From: Glebionis coronaria
Taxonomy: Eukaryota; Streptophyta; Magnoliopsida; Asterales; Asteraceae
Length of the DNA: 64,000 nucleotides
Direction of reading: 5' to 3'
Assembly: GCA_025667525.1 (NCBI GenBank)
Contig: CM046878.1
Location: 516,468,274 to 516,532,273 of the forward strand
Under the pieces are notes generated by a model that did not search any database, was not told the DNA's origin, and saw only the letters and a list, made by a program, of their open reading frames with translations. Each line of letters starts with the position of its first letter. The first letter of the stretch is position 1. This document shows, piece after piece, positions 29,543-42,700 of this stretch. The translations under genes and the position numbers were made by a program.

Positions 29543-31279
29543 CTAGATTTGCTTCTTCTCGGGTTTGTCTTCTTCATTTGTTTGAGAAATATGGGCCAAG
29601 AAGATAGGACATCCTCTCAACAAATATTTCTGAGCTTTTGTACAAGAGATAACACTAAGTCTAGAGTCAGCGAGGTCGGTGTTATCATCACCTCGAACGA
29701 TTAGAGTTTCATTTCCCCACGGAACACGGACTAGATTCTCGTCACAAACAATGGCTGCGAGGTATCTCGCTAACCAGTCCATGCCGATAATAACATCAAA
29801 ACTACCAATGTTTACGGGGATAAGGTCAATGTTGAAAGGATGTTTGGAAAGATTTAAGGTGCAACCTCTAATGATAGTGTCAGCATCTACAGTCTTACCG
29901 TCAGCTAATTCTACGGAATAACGGTGATCTAAGCTTGTAGGGATAACTTCTAGTACTTGACTAAATTCAGTGGATATAAAACTTCGGTCTGCTCCAGTAT
30001 CAAATAAGACAGATGCATAACGATTGTTCAATAGAAACGTACCAGTAACGACATTTGAATCGGGGTTGGCTTTTGCATTGCCGACCACGTACACTCTGGA
30101 TGAAGCTCCTCCACTATTCTTGTTCTGGTTGACCCTCTTATGGCAACTTGGTCTCACGTGTCCTGGTGCTCCACACTCATAGCACACAACTCCCTTCTTG
30201 GGTCCATTGTTGTTTCCTCTAGTAGCGTTGTGGTTCCCCTGCTGTCCGTTCCCGTTCCCACGGGCATTGTATCCACCCCTGTTGTTGTAGTTCCCAGTGT
30301 TTTGAGTGGGTCGGGCCTGAGTGACAGCATTAACTCGACAGGTTTTAGCAAAGTGACCCACTTGTCCACATCTGTAGCAGGTCTGGCATGGGCTATCAAA
30401 AGTATGATGATAGTTGCACTTTGGGCACAAAGGTTTGGCGCCCACGTACGAGTTAGCTCCTGCAGAGGTAGCACTGTAAACTTGCCCAACATTCGCCTTC
30501 TTAGGATGCTGCTGGCGCTGACTGCGGAAGTACTCGTCTGCCTTTCGCTTGTTGCCAGTCTGCCTCTCAGATAGGGTACGGACTCTTTTGTTTATCAACT
30601 TAGTAGCGAACTCAATGGCACTCTCGACAGTAGTAGGTCGAGATGCGAGCACACTGTCGTGAATGGCGTCTGGGAGTCCACCCACATACTTCTCAATCTT
30701 ATCATCCTCCTCTACAAACATTCTGGTGCACATTAGGGTCAACTCTTGGAACCTTTGGTTGTACGCAGTGATGTCATTGTTCCTGCATTTGAGATCCCAT
30801 AACTCGATCTCCAGCTTCTTCATTTCTCCCCTTGGGCAGTATTTCTCAGTCATCCTCTCCTTCAACTCAGTCCAGTTGAGAGCATAGGCAGCATCGTGTC
30901 CAAGAGTAGCAACAACAGAGTTCCACCAAGTAAGAGCACTCTCAAGTAGGGTGTAGGCGGAAAACTTCACTTTTTTCTCTTCTGCACAGTCGTTGATGCG
31001 AAAGACCGTTTCCAACATTTCAAACCACTACATCAGTTCCACCACTCCTTCCTTGCCCTTGTAATAGGAAGGTTTACATTTCAAGAAGTCGGGGTAAGAG
31101 CAACTCCTGGTGGTCTGATTATTCCGGCGGTTGTTTGAATTTTGACTGTCGTCCACGTTCCTGCTGGCAGCGATGCCTTGGTCAATCATTTCCCTTAATT
31201 GGGCAGCAGTGACGTTTTGGGTAGTCTCGACATTGTTGGGGTTCGTTCTAGTGTTTACAATTTTTCTATAATTATACAT
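29543..31279 (-). pseudogene. gag: Gypsy-A gag and protease; broken by stops
   Basis: Nucleocapsid and aspartic protease lie in one frame from ATG 31279. The first 83 codons end at TAG 31028-31030. The frame then continues in phase through a retrotransposon gag region (SALTWWNSV, FEELTLMCTRMF type) to three Cys/His clusters: CPKCNYHHTFDSPC, CYRCGQVGHFAKTC and CYECGAPGHVRPSC (about 30440-30150). The protease motif LFDTGADRSFIS lies near 30005. A TAG at 29543-29545 separates it from pol in the same frame. Gag-protease-pol as one frame is normal for this clade, so that TAG is probably a mutation. Confidence 0.9.
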
Positions 31280-31618
31280 AAAAATGAAATCATTAGTTCA
31301 AGGTGTTAGCACAGTTTTATATAATTACACGAAAAGGAATTTCATGCATAGACTTTGCAAAAAATTGGATAACCTGTTTAAAGTTCATAATATAATACAG
31401 TACAGGATATAACAAAAGCTAATGAGTACATGCCATAAGTCTAGAATAGGAATAAAGTACAAAATGAACTACCTAATCCAAGACAGAGCACAGCCCGCCT
31501 GTCTGGGATGGTGGTACATGAAATCTAAACTACATCATCTATGAATCCCTATATCATGATAGCCGGGACGCAACCCTAATAGCTTATCATGATGTACAAA
31601 AGATCTAGTACATCTAAT
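31280..31618 (-). other. Gypsy-A gap between leader ORF and gag
   Basis: No coding frame is visible in these 339 bp. The stretch separates the N-terminal ORF from the gag start at 31279. It could be an intron or untranslated spacer, but I cannot place splice sites with confidence. Confidence 0.4.
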
Positions 31619-32452
31619 CTACTGATGCCTAACTGACTCCTCGGATACGGCTGGCGCCACGGGCGGAGATGAGACAGCCGGTGCCTGCATGGCATCCTCC
31701 ATCGCGGTCATAGCAGTCCTAGTCTCCTTGAGCAGTCGGAGTGCCTCAAGGAACTGGTCTCTGAGAGTCTGCTGAACTCCCCGAAGATGAGCGGTCTCTG
31801 ACGTCAACCCCTGATGACAGACATCCTGGAGGTCGAAGAATATGGCAAGAGTCTGCTCCATGGTCATGAGAGCGGTGTGAGTCTCTGTCTGCTGACTCTG
31901 CAGTAGCTAGATCTGCTCTCGTAGGAGCTCATTCTCATCCAGCAACCACTAGAGAGAATGGTAGGTAGTCGACCACACCCCTCGGGCAGCGTGTGCCTCT
32001 GAACTCACGGTCCATGATAAAAGGTCTTGGCGCTGCTGTAGAACAGTGCGCTCAGTCTGTCCGGCCGCTAGCAGAGCAAGAATGTCTGCTACGTCCTGGG
32101 CCTGGCGTGCGGCTAGTGCCGTGATCTGGACCTGGACAGGGTCAGCATGTCTCGCCCGGGAACCCTCACCGATCTCAAAGGTGGAATCGAGAGGTGACTC
32201 GTACCTCCTCTTACAAGGTGGCAGAGACTCGGGTGCATGCTCCCGTAGTACAGTCACAAGTGGTACAGGTGGTGTAGCAGTAGGAAGCTGGACCTCTTCC
32301 CCAGCGGGGGAAACAGGTGGAGTAGAAATAAGTGCCTCAATGGATGCGGCGTCGACAGAAGTGTGACTATCACCGGAGTCACTAGCAGATAACCATCCAC
32401 ATAAGACGATCGTCAGAGATACGGCAGCAGGTGTATCGGTAGGTGAAGTCAT
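31619..32452 (-). pseudogene. Gypsy-A N-terminal ORF ahead of gag, stop-interrupted
   Basis: One frame from ATG 32452 begins MTSPTDTPAAVSL and runs to TAG at 31619-31621, with internal TAGs at 31949-31951 and 31907-31909. Composition is Thr/Pro/Ser/Val-rich at first, then Gln/Leu-rich and probably coiled coil (ALAARQAQDVADI, LQQRQDLL, LREQ). I recognise it as the extra N-terminal gag-like section seen in Asteraceae Tekay elements, but know no function. It lies between the primer-binding site and gag. Confidence 0.65.
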
Positions 32453-32784
32453 GATGGATCTGAAAGTATTATAGTTTTTAATTGATATAAGTATAAACTT
32501 ACTCAAGTTAAAATTTTTGGGAAATATAATTTAAAATTATATAATAGTGTCGTTTAACACTCGCCATGCTAAAGGTTACGTTAATACTTAAAAGATTAAT
32601 CAACCAGATGTTAATAATCAACGCACAGGCAATCACACAATCGATGTATGCTCTACGGTCTATATGCTTAACTATTCTAGTCCCGAAAATCCCAAAAGAT
32701 TTTTAAAGCAGTTATAGTTCAGATTATATAAAAATTTTATTTTTATATTTATTTTAAATTTTGTTCTGATTCTCTATAACTATC

Positions 32785-32796
32785 GCTCTGATACCA
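32785..32796 (-). promoter_or_regulatory. Primer-binding site of Gypsy-A
   Basis: On the minus strand TGGTATCAGAGC is the standard plant initiator-Met tRNA site, three bases inside the 5' LTR end (GGGTGTCACA). Confidence 0.95.
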
Positions 32797-32799
32797 TTC

Positions 32800-34814
32800 T
32801 GTGACACCCCCAAATTGAGTCAAACGCAGCGGAAATAATATTTGGGTGTCACGTAGGTAGATCAACAGCAGACATAATGTAGAGCCACAGATAAAAGATT
32901 ATCCTTACATTTATTACATGATTGAAAGTGCAAATAGTATTACAATAGTCTTTAACATTGTTTGAAAGTTTGAATTTATTCCCAATTTATAAAACCTCAG
33001 ATGAGCTCTATAAATGCAACCTATCATGATGCTTGACTTCATGCACACCACTACCTGCTTCAGTTACCTGAGAAAACATGCTTAGAAAGTGAACATAAAG
33101 TTGGTGAATTCACAGGTTTAATTAAAATAAGTTTGGACATTAAATATTCCCAGAAGTAGTAATGCACAAAGCATCAATACTTAAAAGTAATTACATTTCC
33201 ATATTGCCCGAAACTGAAACTTGACAGTTAAGTCCTTAACAGATAAGGACCCTTCGCCTTATCTTGATCAAGGCACCCATAACAAAAATAAGTGCTGACA
33301 TGTGAAACATCTCTTGTCCCGGCCGAGGCACAGTGAGCATGACTCACCCAGATGGGGACGGTCAATCCCAAATAGATCTATTTATAACATTCAGGTAATT
33401 CAATAATTCTAACAGTTTTGGATGCACGGGTCATGCGGGTTCATCTACAATAGGCAATGTAATCAAAAGTTTCACAGTTCAATCCATGTCCATAAAATCA
33501 AATATGTTGCATGTTTTCTTCCCCATTAAAAGGTTTAAAAGTTTGTCAATATATAAAGTGGGGCCATGAACTCACCTCAGTAGTACAGCAATAAGTCGGT
33601 GAATAAATCTGATAGGTATGCTCACGATACAATCAACGACCTAAATAATTATAAGGTCTCAGTAAATGCATAACATAATGCATAAAAGTTCCAGAATAAA
33701 TCTGTACATGCTTAAACTGGTTTTAACTATTTAATTTCAATACTTGTAATTTGTTCGTCGTAGTACAGGTTCTAATAGTATTTATTTTAGGTATAAAATA
33801 AATAGTAAGGTTTAATTAATTAATTCATTTAATTAATATTTTGTACTTACTTTGTTTATAAAACACTTTAAATATTTACATAGGATAGTTCTATGCACAT
33901 TTAAAGTGATAGGAAATAAATATAATTAATATATTTATTTTATAAGTTAATCATTTTCAATTTATATTCAATATATAAATAAGGTTTATAAATGTATAAC
34001 ATTTTATTTAAAATCCATGTTTATGCAAGATTTATATTTATTAAGTTATAGGTTTGGAAAAATAACAATCGTTACGTTTATTTAAGTTTTACGTTTAAAT
34101 AAAGGTTTAAAATGTATAAGATTTTAAGGTTCGTAATACTTGTACAAAAATACGTTTTAGTCCTTTTAATTAAATAAATACTCGCGATTAATTTACTTTT
34201 ATACCCCTAGGGTTTCCAAATCTTTTAATAATTACAGTTTTGGTCCCTCCCTAGTTACACGTGTAACTAGGGTTTCTTTCAGTTTCATAAAGTGTCAATT
34301 TTGGTCCTTATAGTATGCGGCCTATTTTAGGGATTATTAAAGTTTCACCTATTGCCAGTTTTAGTCCTTATAGTTTCGGCTAATAATTAAGTTTATTACA
34401 AGTTACATTATTGCCCCTAGGGCTTGTATAGGTTTCGGCAATTGGCAAGTTTAGTCCCTAGGGTTACTTAGGGTTTTATTAATTTTAGTATCTTGACACA
34501 TTTGGTCCCTAATGTTTATATTAGGTCTCGGCTTGTATCCAAAACAATCCCTAGGTTTTCTAAAGTTTACATAACTTACCCTAATATTTTATTAATCTCT
34601 TTTTAGTCCTTTTTAACCCTATAAAGTTTCGAATATGTTCAAAACACACCCTTAAACTCTCGGCAATAATTAAAAAGTGATCCAAAGTTTATGTTTTTGC
34701 AAAATAAGTTTCCACACTTATTTATTTAGATCCCTTTTACTTTGTAATTTTATAAATCCAACCCAAAAGTTTATACTTGTTATATTTAATCCAAAAATTT
34801 CGTAGATCTATTAT
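32800..34814 (-). repeat. Gypsy-A 5' LTR, inner part, cut by Athila-C
   Basis: It matches 10497-10703 plus 23084-24880 with scattered differences and a small insertion near 34080. At 34815 the match stops and the TG end of Athila-C begins. The missing outer ~1.75 kb corresponds to 24881-26644 of the other LTR. Confidence 0.92.
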
Positions 34815-36744
34815 TGAAATTGAGTATAATGCAGTTCGTTTTTTCTCAGTTCTTGCTAATGGAAAGTCCAACCAATATCGGGTTTTTAACTGTTTTTGGT
34901 TGTTAATCTTGTTTGGATATTCTATTTGCTAATTCAACAAAACCTTGCAAAACGGAAAAATATTACCTACTTATATGTAAAACATTTTGTAAATACCAAG
35001 TTTTTATTCAAGTAATATTCAAAAGGTAAAATATGAAACTAACCAAAATGTAACAAATTTAACAACTTGTTAACTGAAAATAACAAATCTCAAAATTACA
35101 AGGACTTAAAAGTTGCAAACCCTAAAAACAATGAAGTTTAGCCAAATTCAGAAACTGATTAGAACATTAGGGGCCAGATTGCAATTTCAAGAACTCATTA
35201 AGCCAAAAACGGGTTTAGAATGAAAATAAGCTCGTTTGAGCTTATTACTGAACCAAATTCAATGAGACAAGTTGCAAAACACTTTAAATCCCAATTAAGC
35301 TACGTGTGTAAAAGGATTTTGGCTAAAGTTGTAAAATAAGCAAATGAGAACTTATCAATAAGCCCAAAATAAGCTACAGCAAAATCTAGACAATCACAAC
35401 TTGCTTTTCTTGTTGAAACTGATTAAGCTACTCAAGTGATGAACGGGAAATCAAACTAGAACAATTTTCATCAAGTAATAAGCTAGGAAAATGAATTAAG
35501 CTGAAAAGAGCTTATCATTGACCAAGCGTTGACCAACTTTTTTGTCAAAAAGTTGAAACTCTCAAAAATCAAGTAACATCATATTCTAAGGTGATTTGTG
35601 AAGAAAAATGGCCAGGTTTATGAAAAGGATCAACAGATACAAAATCTCAGTTTCAATTTACAGAAACTTGCCTCAACTCAGCTTATCTGAATTTTGCTTA
35701 TATCTCTTTGCTTATTGAAAACTGTATAAAATGCTCTTGGAATCTGAAACCTTATGATGTTAGCTACAACTGAGAACAAGTTTGGTGCAATTTCATCAAG
35801 TAATGAGTGAATTCTAGCCAAAAGAAAATGATAAGTTCTAAATGGCAAAACTGAATGAAATTAACCCAAACATTTTTATTGCCAATTGCCTGTTTGACTT
35901 TCTTTTTGACTTGTAAATGACTTGAAACACTTTATAACCACCTATTGACTGTAAATGAACTTTAAAATGCCAAGACTCAATTCTTGAAAACTTTTTATAA
36001 GCTAATACCAAACACTCCTTTAATTGAGATTTCAAACTTTTGCAAAGTCTTTTAAAGAACTGATTTAAGCTGAATCAAATGCTTTTGACTACCAAACTTG
36101 ATACTCCAAATGATATGATTTAAGACTAAAAGTGAGCACTAAGAACAACAATGACCATACAAGATACAAGTACCAAATTTCTACTGAAAATAATCTAAGA
36201 CTAAGCTTAATCCAAAACTAAGAACAAGTAAACAAAATCAAGCTACAAGTAATCAATATCAAACAATGAGCAAATCTAAACAACTTTTATCAGGCAAACA
36301 TCAAGATTACACTATGAAAAGTAGCATGCATTTGACAAATTCAGTGGAACAAAAATAAGAACTTTAAAACCTTTTGAAGTAAACCATTGGGAAGAAGAGG
36401 AGTGCTGAACTCTCTTACCCTAGTGATAACCACCACCTTATCACTAGTTCATCTTATCAATCATCAAAAACAGCTATCAATCAACAGTAATCATCAAAAT
36501 GCTTGAAAACTTCAATGGAACTAGTTTCTGAACTAGAATCACAACAAAATGCTCCCAAACTTCTTCAAGGTCAGTTATGATCAATCAATGATCATAACAA
36601 ACACAATGCAGCAACACAAGTATCCAATAGCAGCAAGTAATGAACAGTAGAATGAAGAACAGAATTGGCGGGAAAATGAGAATTTGAATTTTATTCCATG
36701 AAAGTTGTTACAAAGCTGTTAGAAAGCTACTAACTAACTAACTA

Positions 36745-36771
36745 ACTCAAGAGTTTGTCAGACTCTTGAGT
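36745..36771. repeat. Perfect hairpin in the Athila-C LTR
   Basis: ACTCAAGAGT and ACTCTTGAGT form a 10-bp stem with a 7-nt loop, extended by CTAACT/AGTTAG on both sides. It lies about 100 bp downstream of the TATA box on the minus strand, so within the transcript leader. Confidence 0.8.
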
Positions 36772-36865
36772 AGTTAGGGTAAAGAGGAAGGAAAAATGAA
36801 AGGAAATTGAGAAGTGTGTGTTTTTACAAAATTAAGCTACTAGTTACAAATGAGGTCCTATCCAT

Positions 36866-36875
36866 CTATTTATAG
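36866..36875 (-). promoter_or_regulatory. TATA box of the Athila-C LTR
   Basis: On the minus strand CTATAAATAG lies about 880 bp into the LTR. A similar box sits about 1.23 kb into the Athila-E LTR. Confidence 0.55.
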
Positions 36876-37753
36876 ACTTGAGAAAGATGATTGTTGGGGT
36901 TGGTGACGTGTCAGGACCAATACCAGCTCTCCACGTGGACTAATTATGCTTAAGTGATTTCCAGGTATGAACAATGATTTGGGCTTTCTTGATTGAGTGG
37001 ATGAAATGTTAATTGATGATAACCATTGAATTCGTCTCTCAAAATTGAGCAACTTTGATGTTTATACTTCTTTATGAAATCGTCTCTAGCTCAAAAACGA
37101 TCTTGGGAAAATTTTGCCTTCTTGAAGATGCCACGTGTCAACATGTGAATGGCTGAAAAATGATCACACGGATCACACTGTTATGATTCGTCATTAAATG
37201 AGTGGCGGCTGTGAGTGGGTAATAAATGCAATAGTTGGTGATCCGTGTGATTTATTTACTCTCTTCTCATTGGCCAATTCTTTGTCACATGGATTGAGCT
37301 AGTAATAGTTTTCCAAACTTGGCAGAATTAGTCCTCATACTTTGACAGATTATATTTTTTTAGCTAGCAACTTCATTCCTTTGGCATTTTTAGTCCTCCA
37401 AACTTCATCTTTGAGCAGAAATCACCCTTTGACTTTGTTGACTTGATAGTTGACCAATTTTGACTTTGATCTTGACTTTTTACAATATTTGCACTTTAGT
37501 CCTTCTACTTTGGCAATTTGTCAAGATAGGTCCTTGTACTTCAAAGTCTTGACACTTTTGATCCTTCTTTGTATTTTTCATCCATTTGAGCTTGATTTTT
37601 CTTTGTTTGCTTGAAAATGTATCCTTTTACCTACACAAGTGTACACAAACACAAACATACCACATAACACTGTTTTTGCAAGATAAATTGGTATTTTGCT
37701 TCGTGTTTTAGGGTTATTTGTTGATAAAAGGATATGAGTTTAAGCTCATATCA

Positions 37754-39732
37754 AAATCCCCTACACTTGAACATTGTCATGTCCTCATGCAATATTATAT
37801 ATTAAAGCTCAAATTTACATTTCCCTCATAATTAATCCACCTTGGCCATATGAGATGCATCTACACTACTCTAAACTAAATGATGCATGATTTTGACTTT
37901 TAATAATGCAATGAACAAAATACAATTCTATCTATATCTTTTTGATTTTTTTTTTGAAATGGTTTTGATGGAAATAACTCATAAAGAATTCAATGGCTTA
38001 GATTAGGGCTTGGGTACCATGGACATTTATCACCCTCAAGTTTCACTTTCCCCATACCAAGCTTAAAAATGGGATCATTGCATTCACAAGTAAAAAAGTG
38101 CATCAACTTATTCATGACAATTAAATGTGGAACCGGTTATTATTTGAGCAAATTGCTTGTGGGCAAATTTGTCATTATTCAAAGCGTGAAATATAAGAAG
38201 TGTAAAATCCAAAAATAAGGAAGCACGGTTTTAATCCTAAGTAATCCTCTCATCCATTACTTGAAAAACCACTCACAATTAATATAAGTCCGTTTTAAGA
38301 GTAATAAGTCATTCGCCTTATGTGTAAAATCCTCATGTCATGCTTTCATAAGTAGCTACACACTCGCTAAGGAAAGGAAAATAAAACTCACGCAATAATT
38401 TACATCCGCCATCTTTTTGAGACTTTGGATCTTCAACCCCGCAACCCGTCAAGGTAATATTGGATTGGAGCAATCTATTGAATCCCCGCAACCCGTCAAG
38501 GTAATATTGGAACTCAATAGTCACTATAATTAACACCACACTGCCCCTCTTGGGAGTCTTGTATTATTATTTTTTTTCTTTCTTTTTCTCTTTTTTTTTC
38601 TAGCCACTCATTTTTTTGTAAGCCGCTCTTATTTTTCTTTATTCCTCACAAAGAAATTTGAAAAGAAGAAAAGGAAAAACACCCACTAAATATGGAGCAT
38701 GACATAAGTTTAGTACACATAAAACGTGCTAACTTAGAATCTTAAGACGTACTCATATCAACCATAAATGATTAGCCAAAAATGCATAAGAGATTACAAA
38801 CCAATTAAAACCGTACTTGATTATTTATTAACAGTTATATACATGCGAAGAAAATAGAGGTAAAGAAGAGAAGGGTTTAGCCACAAGTAATTATCATGAA
38901 GTTTATCTAGCCCTTTTATACTTGCTTCAACTCTATCATTTCCCATTCTCCACAAATTTAAAATTTCAAAGAATGAAATTGGTGGATGCTTAGCCTAATA
39001 GACCAATGAAGGACTACATGGTTAAGGATACTAGCTAGAGAATGCTAAGATAAGCAAACTCGGGTTGAGTCAAAATATCCATGGCGGGCCTAATATGTCA
39101 AAGAAATCTAAATTTGTTAAAACCATGTTTTATTATATATTTTTTTCTTTTTATATATTTTTGATGAAAAGTAAAAGAAGAAATATATACAATGCAAATG
39201 TGTTATGCAAAAATGATTGATGCAAAAATTATGAATGCATATTTTTGTTAGCCAAAGTAGATCAAAAATTTGAAAAATGTTGAAAATTCAATTTTCCATG
39301 TTATCATGCAAGACAATGACAAGTTCTAGGTAAGGTCACTTCGATAGAAGACCCCCCTACACTTAAGCTAAACATTGTCCTCAATGTTTAAGAGCATGGA
39401 AGTATAAAAACTTCCCCTACACTTATGACAATGAATAAACTTTGCTTAACCCAAGTTAAGGAAAGGACAACTATTAGTGAAATCATGTTTAAGCACAAGG
39501 TGTCAATGAAAAATCACTAAAGTAACGAAGTGAACCGGATACAAGGGTCTCCTCCATAAGCTCCAAAGCATGAGATGAGTGAGCAACCCTACAAACAATC
39601 ATGAAGACAAAAGAAGGTCTCCCCTACACTTATCTCCAAGTCTATACCTTTATTTCTAACCTACAACACTCTAAACCTAGTTATACGATGCTTGAGTTAA
39701 TGAGTCTCTAGCTCGACTCGTCCCTCAATGAA
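37754..39732 (-). other. Athila-C region between pol and 3' LTR, no ORF
   Basis: Athila elements may carry an envelope-like ORF here, but none is open. The stretch holds four copies of a polypurine-like motif (minus strand AAGTGTAGGGG), at 39352-39364, 39413-39424, 39620-39632 and 37758-37768; the last adjoins the LTR and is probably the working tract. A 28-bp direct repeat starting CCCCGCAACCCGTC lies at 38437-38464 and 38484-38511. Confidence 0.65.
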
Positions 39733-42700
39733 TTAATTCATAGGGAAAATGGGGACCTCTTGGACCATTTCAACGGAAATGTCCTCCCCAAAGTAATGTT
39801 TGACACGGTGACCATTCAATTTAAAATTTGGACCATCGGGTTGTGACAACTCAAGAGTTCCATATGGAAACACTTGAGCAATAGTGAATGGACCGGACCA
39901 TCTTGACTTAAGCTTGCCCGCAAAAAGCTTCAATCTTGAGTTAAAGAGGATAACCGGCTCTCCAACTTTGAACTCACGATTCTTGATCTTAGCATCATGC
40001 AATTTCTTAGTCTTTTCCTTGTAAAGCAAAGAATTCTCATAGGCATTGGCTCTCAACTCATCCATCTCATTGAGTTGATCTTTCCTATGTGAACCAGCTT
40101 GGTTTAAATCAAAGTTAGCCCACTTGAGAGCCCAAGATGCCTTATGTTCTAACTCAAATGGGAGGTGGCACGCTTTTCCATAGACAAGCCTATAAGGCGT
40201 ACAACCAATTGGTGTTTTAAAAGCCGTCCTAAACGCCCACAAAGCATCATCAAGCTTATCCGACCAAGAAGCTCGATGCTCTCCCACCGTTCTCTCTAAA
40301 ATTCTCTTTAAACCACGATTTGTGACCTCGGTTTGACCATTTGTTTGAGGGTGATACGCGGTAGAAAGTCTATGATTCGCTCCATATTTCTTCATAACTC
40401 TCGTGAATTGATCATTACAAAAATGCGTACCACGATCACTTATGATGGCCCGAGGTACACCAAATCTAGCAAACAATTGTTTCAAAAACTTTACAACCAC
40501 TCTAGCATCATTGGTAGGTAAGGCTTTAGCCTCCACCCATTTGGACACATAATCCACCGCCACAAGTATATACTTGTTTCCCTTAGGGGATGGAAAAGGT
40601 CCCATGAAATCGATGCCCCATACATCAAATATCTCACGCTCTTGGATAAAATTTTGTGGCATCTCATCACGTTGTGTAATTTTTCCTTGTCTTTGACAAA
40701 CATCACAAAATTTCACCATTTCATGGGCATCTTTGTAAATGGAAGGCCAATAGTAACCCGAATCAAAGACTTTCTTGGCGGTGTAGTTAGGCCCTAAATG
40801 TCCACCCGTAGGTCCTTTATGACACGCCTCTAAGATCTTAAATGCCTCGGGCCCATCTACACACCGTCTAATGATTTGGTCCGCACATTGCCTAAAAAGA
40901 TATGGATCATCCCAAAAGTAATACTTAACTTCCTTAAGAAACTTTTTCTTTTGTTGATAAGTAAGACCCTCAATAAGCACATTGCCCACAAGATAGTTTG
41001 CGATATCCGCAAACCAAGGTGTGGCATCCTCTTGGGAAGAGATAGACATGAGCTCCTCTAATGGAAAGGATTCATTGATTTCTTGGTGTGGGAAATCTCC
41101 TTGAAAAGGATGCTCAAGTCTACTCAAATGATCCGCCGCTAAATTCTCGGCCCCTTTCTTATCACGAATCTCTATCTTAAACTCTTGAAGCAACAAAACC
41201 CATCTCAAAAGCCTAGGCTTAGCATCTTGTTTTGTCATAAGATACTTGAGAGCGGAATGATCCGTATACACTATGGTTTTGGAAAGCACAAGATATGGTC
41301 TAAACTTCTCAAAAGCATATACTATAGCAAGCAACTCTTTTTCCGTGGTAGTGTAATGAAGTTGTGCACCGGTCATGGTTTTACTCGCATAGTGTATAGG
41401 TTGAAAATGCTTATTAACTCTTTGTCCTAAGACGGCCCCCACCGCATAATCACTAGCGTCACACATAAGCTCAAAAGGTAATTCCCAATTTGGAGAAACC
41501 AAAACGGGAGCCTTAGTCAATTTTTCCTTAAGGGTCTCAAAAGAGTCTAAACAATCTTGGTTAAAAATGAAAGGAGCCTCTTTCTCCAAGAGGTGAGTCA
41601 TCGGTCTAGCTATCTTAGAAAAATCTTGTATAAAGCGCCTATAAAATCCCGCATGACCTAAGAAACTCCTCACACCTTTAACCGAGGTGGGTGGGGGAAG
41701 CTTAGCAATCACATCAATTTTAGCTCGATCAACTTCTAATCCCTTATTGGATATCTTGTGTCCTAAAACAATCCCCTCTTTCACCATAAAGTGACATTTC
41801 TCCCAATTAAGCACCAAACGTGTTTCCTCACAACGCTTAAGCATTCTCTCAAGGTTGGTGAGACATGAGCTAAATGAATTTCCAAAAACGGAAAAGTCAT
41901 CCATAAAAACCTCCATGGTTTCCTCTATCATGTCATGGAAAATCGCCATCATGCACCTTTGAAACGTCCCCGGTGCATTACATAAGCCAAAAGGCATCCT
42001 CTTGTAAGCAAATGTACCGTAGGGACAAGTGAATGTGGTCTTTTCTTGATCCTTAGGGTCAATGGGTATTTGGAAATAACCCGAAAAGCCATCAAGAAAA
42101 CAATAGTACTCATTTCTCGCTAAGCGTTCAAGCATTTGATCTATAAAGGGAAGCGGGAAATGGTCTTTCCTAGTTGCCTCATTGAGTTTTCTATAATCAA
42201 TGCAAACTCTCCAACCGGTCACAAGTCTCGTGGGAATAAGCTCATTGTTCTCATTAGGCACCACGGTGATTCCACCCTTCTTTGGAACACAATGAACCGG
42301 GCTAACCCATGGAGAGTCGGAAATGGGATAAATCATACCCGCGTCTAAGAGTTTAATCACTTCTTTCTTAATAACCTCATGGATTTTTGGGTTAACTCTC
42401 CTTTGGTTTTGAATGGCGGGTTTATAGTCATCCTCCATAAGGATTTTGTGTGTACAAAAATGTGGATAAATTCCCCTTATGTCGGATATTTTCCATGCTA
42501 AAGCTTTCTTATGTTTCTTAAGAACTTCAATAAGTTTCTCTTTCTCATCCTCTTTCAACTCTTTAGCAATGATCACCGGTAATTGGTCTTTTCCTTCTAA
42601 GAAAGCATATTCTAAGTGGGATGGAAGGTCCTTAAGTTCAATGGGAGGTGGACTCTCTATGGAAGGTTTAACTATAGAAGGTTCCTCAATGGTAATCTCT

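Larger units (their letters stand above)
34815..37753 (-). repeat. Athila-C 3' LTR
   Basis: This 2939-bp LTR starts (minus strand) TGATATGAGC after a polypurine tract and ends ACTCAATTTCA; the Athila-E LTR ends with the similar ACTCAACATCA. A TATA box CTATAAATAG lies at 36875-36866. Tracts such as AGTCCTCCAAACTT recur around 37320-37560 and resemble those in the Athila-E LTR. A perfect hairpin lies at 36745-36771. The ends are inferred from TG/CA termini and comparison, since only one LTR of this element is visible. Confidence 0.75.

Noticed and set aside
34815..37753. Reading the end of the Gypsy-A match at 34814 as a deletion of A
   Set aside because: A TG terminus starts at 34815 and the sequence leads, on the minus strand, to a polypurine tract and Athila pol. 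Insertion of Athila-C explains it better.
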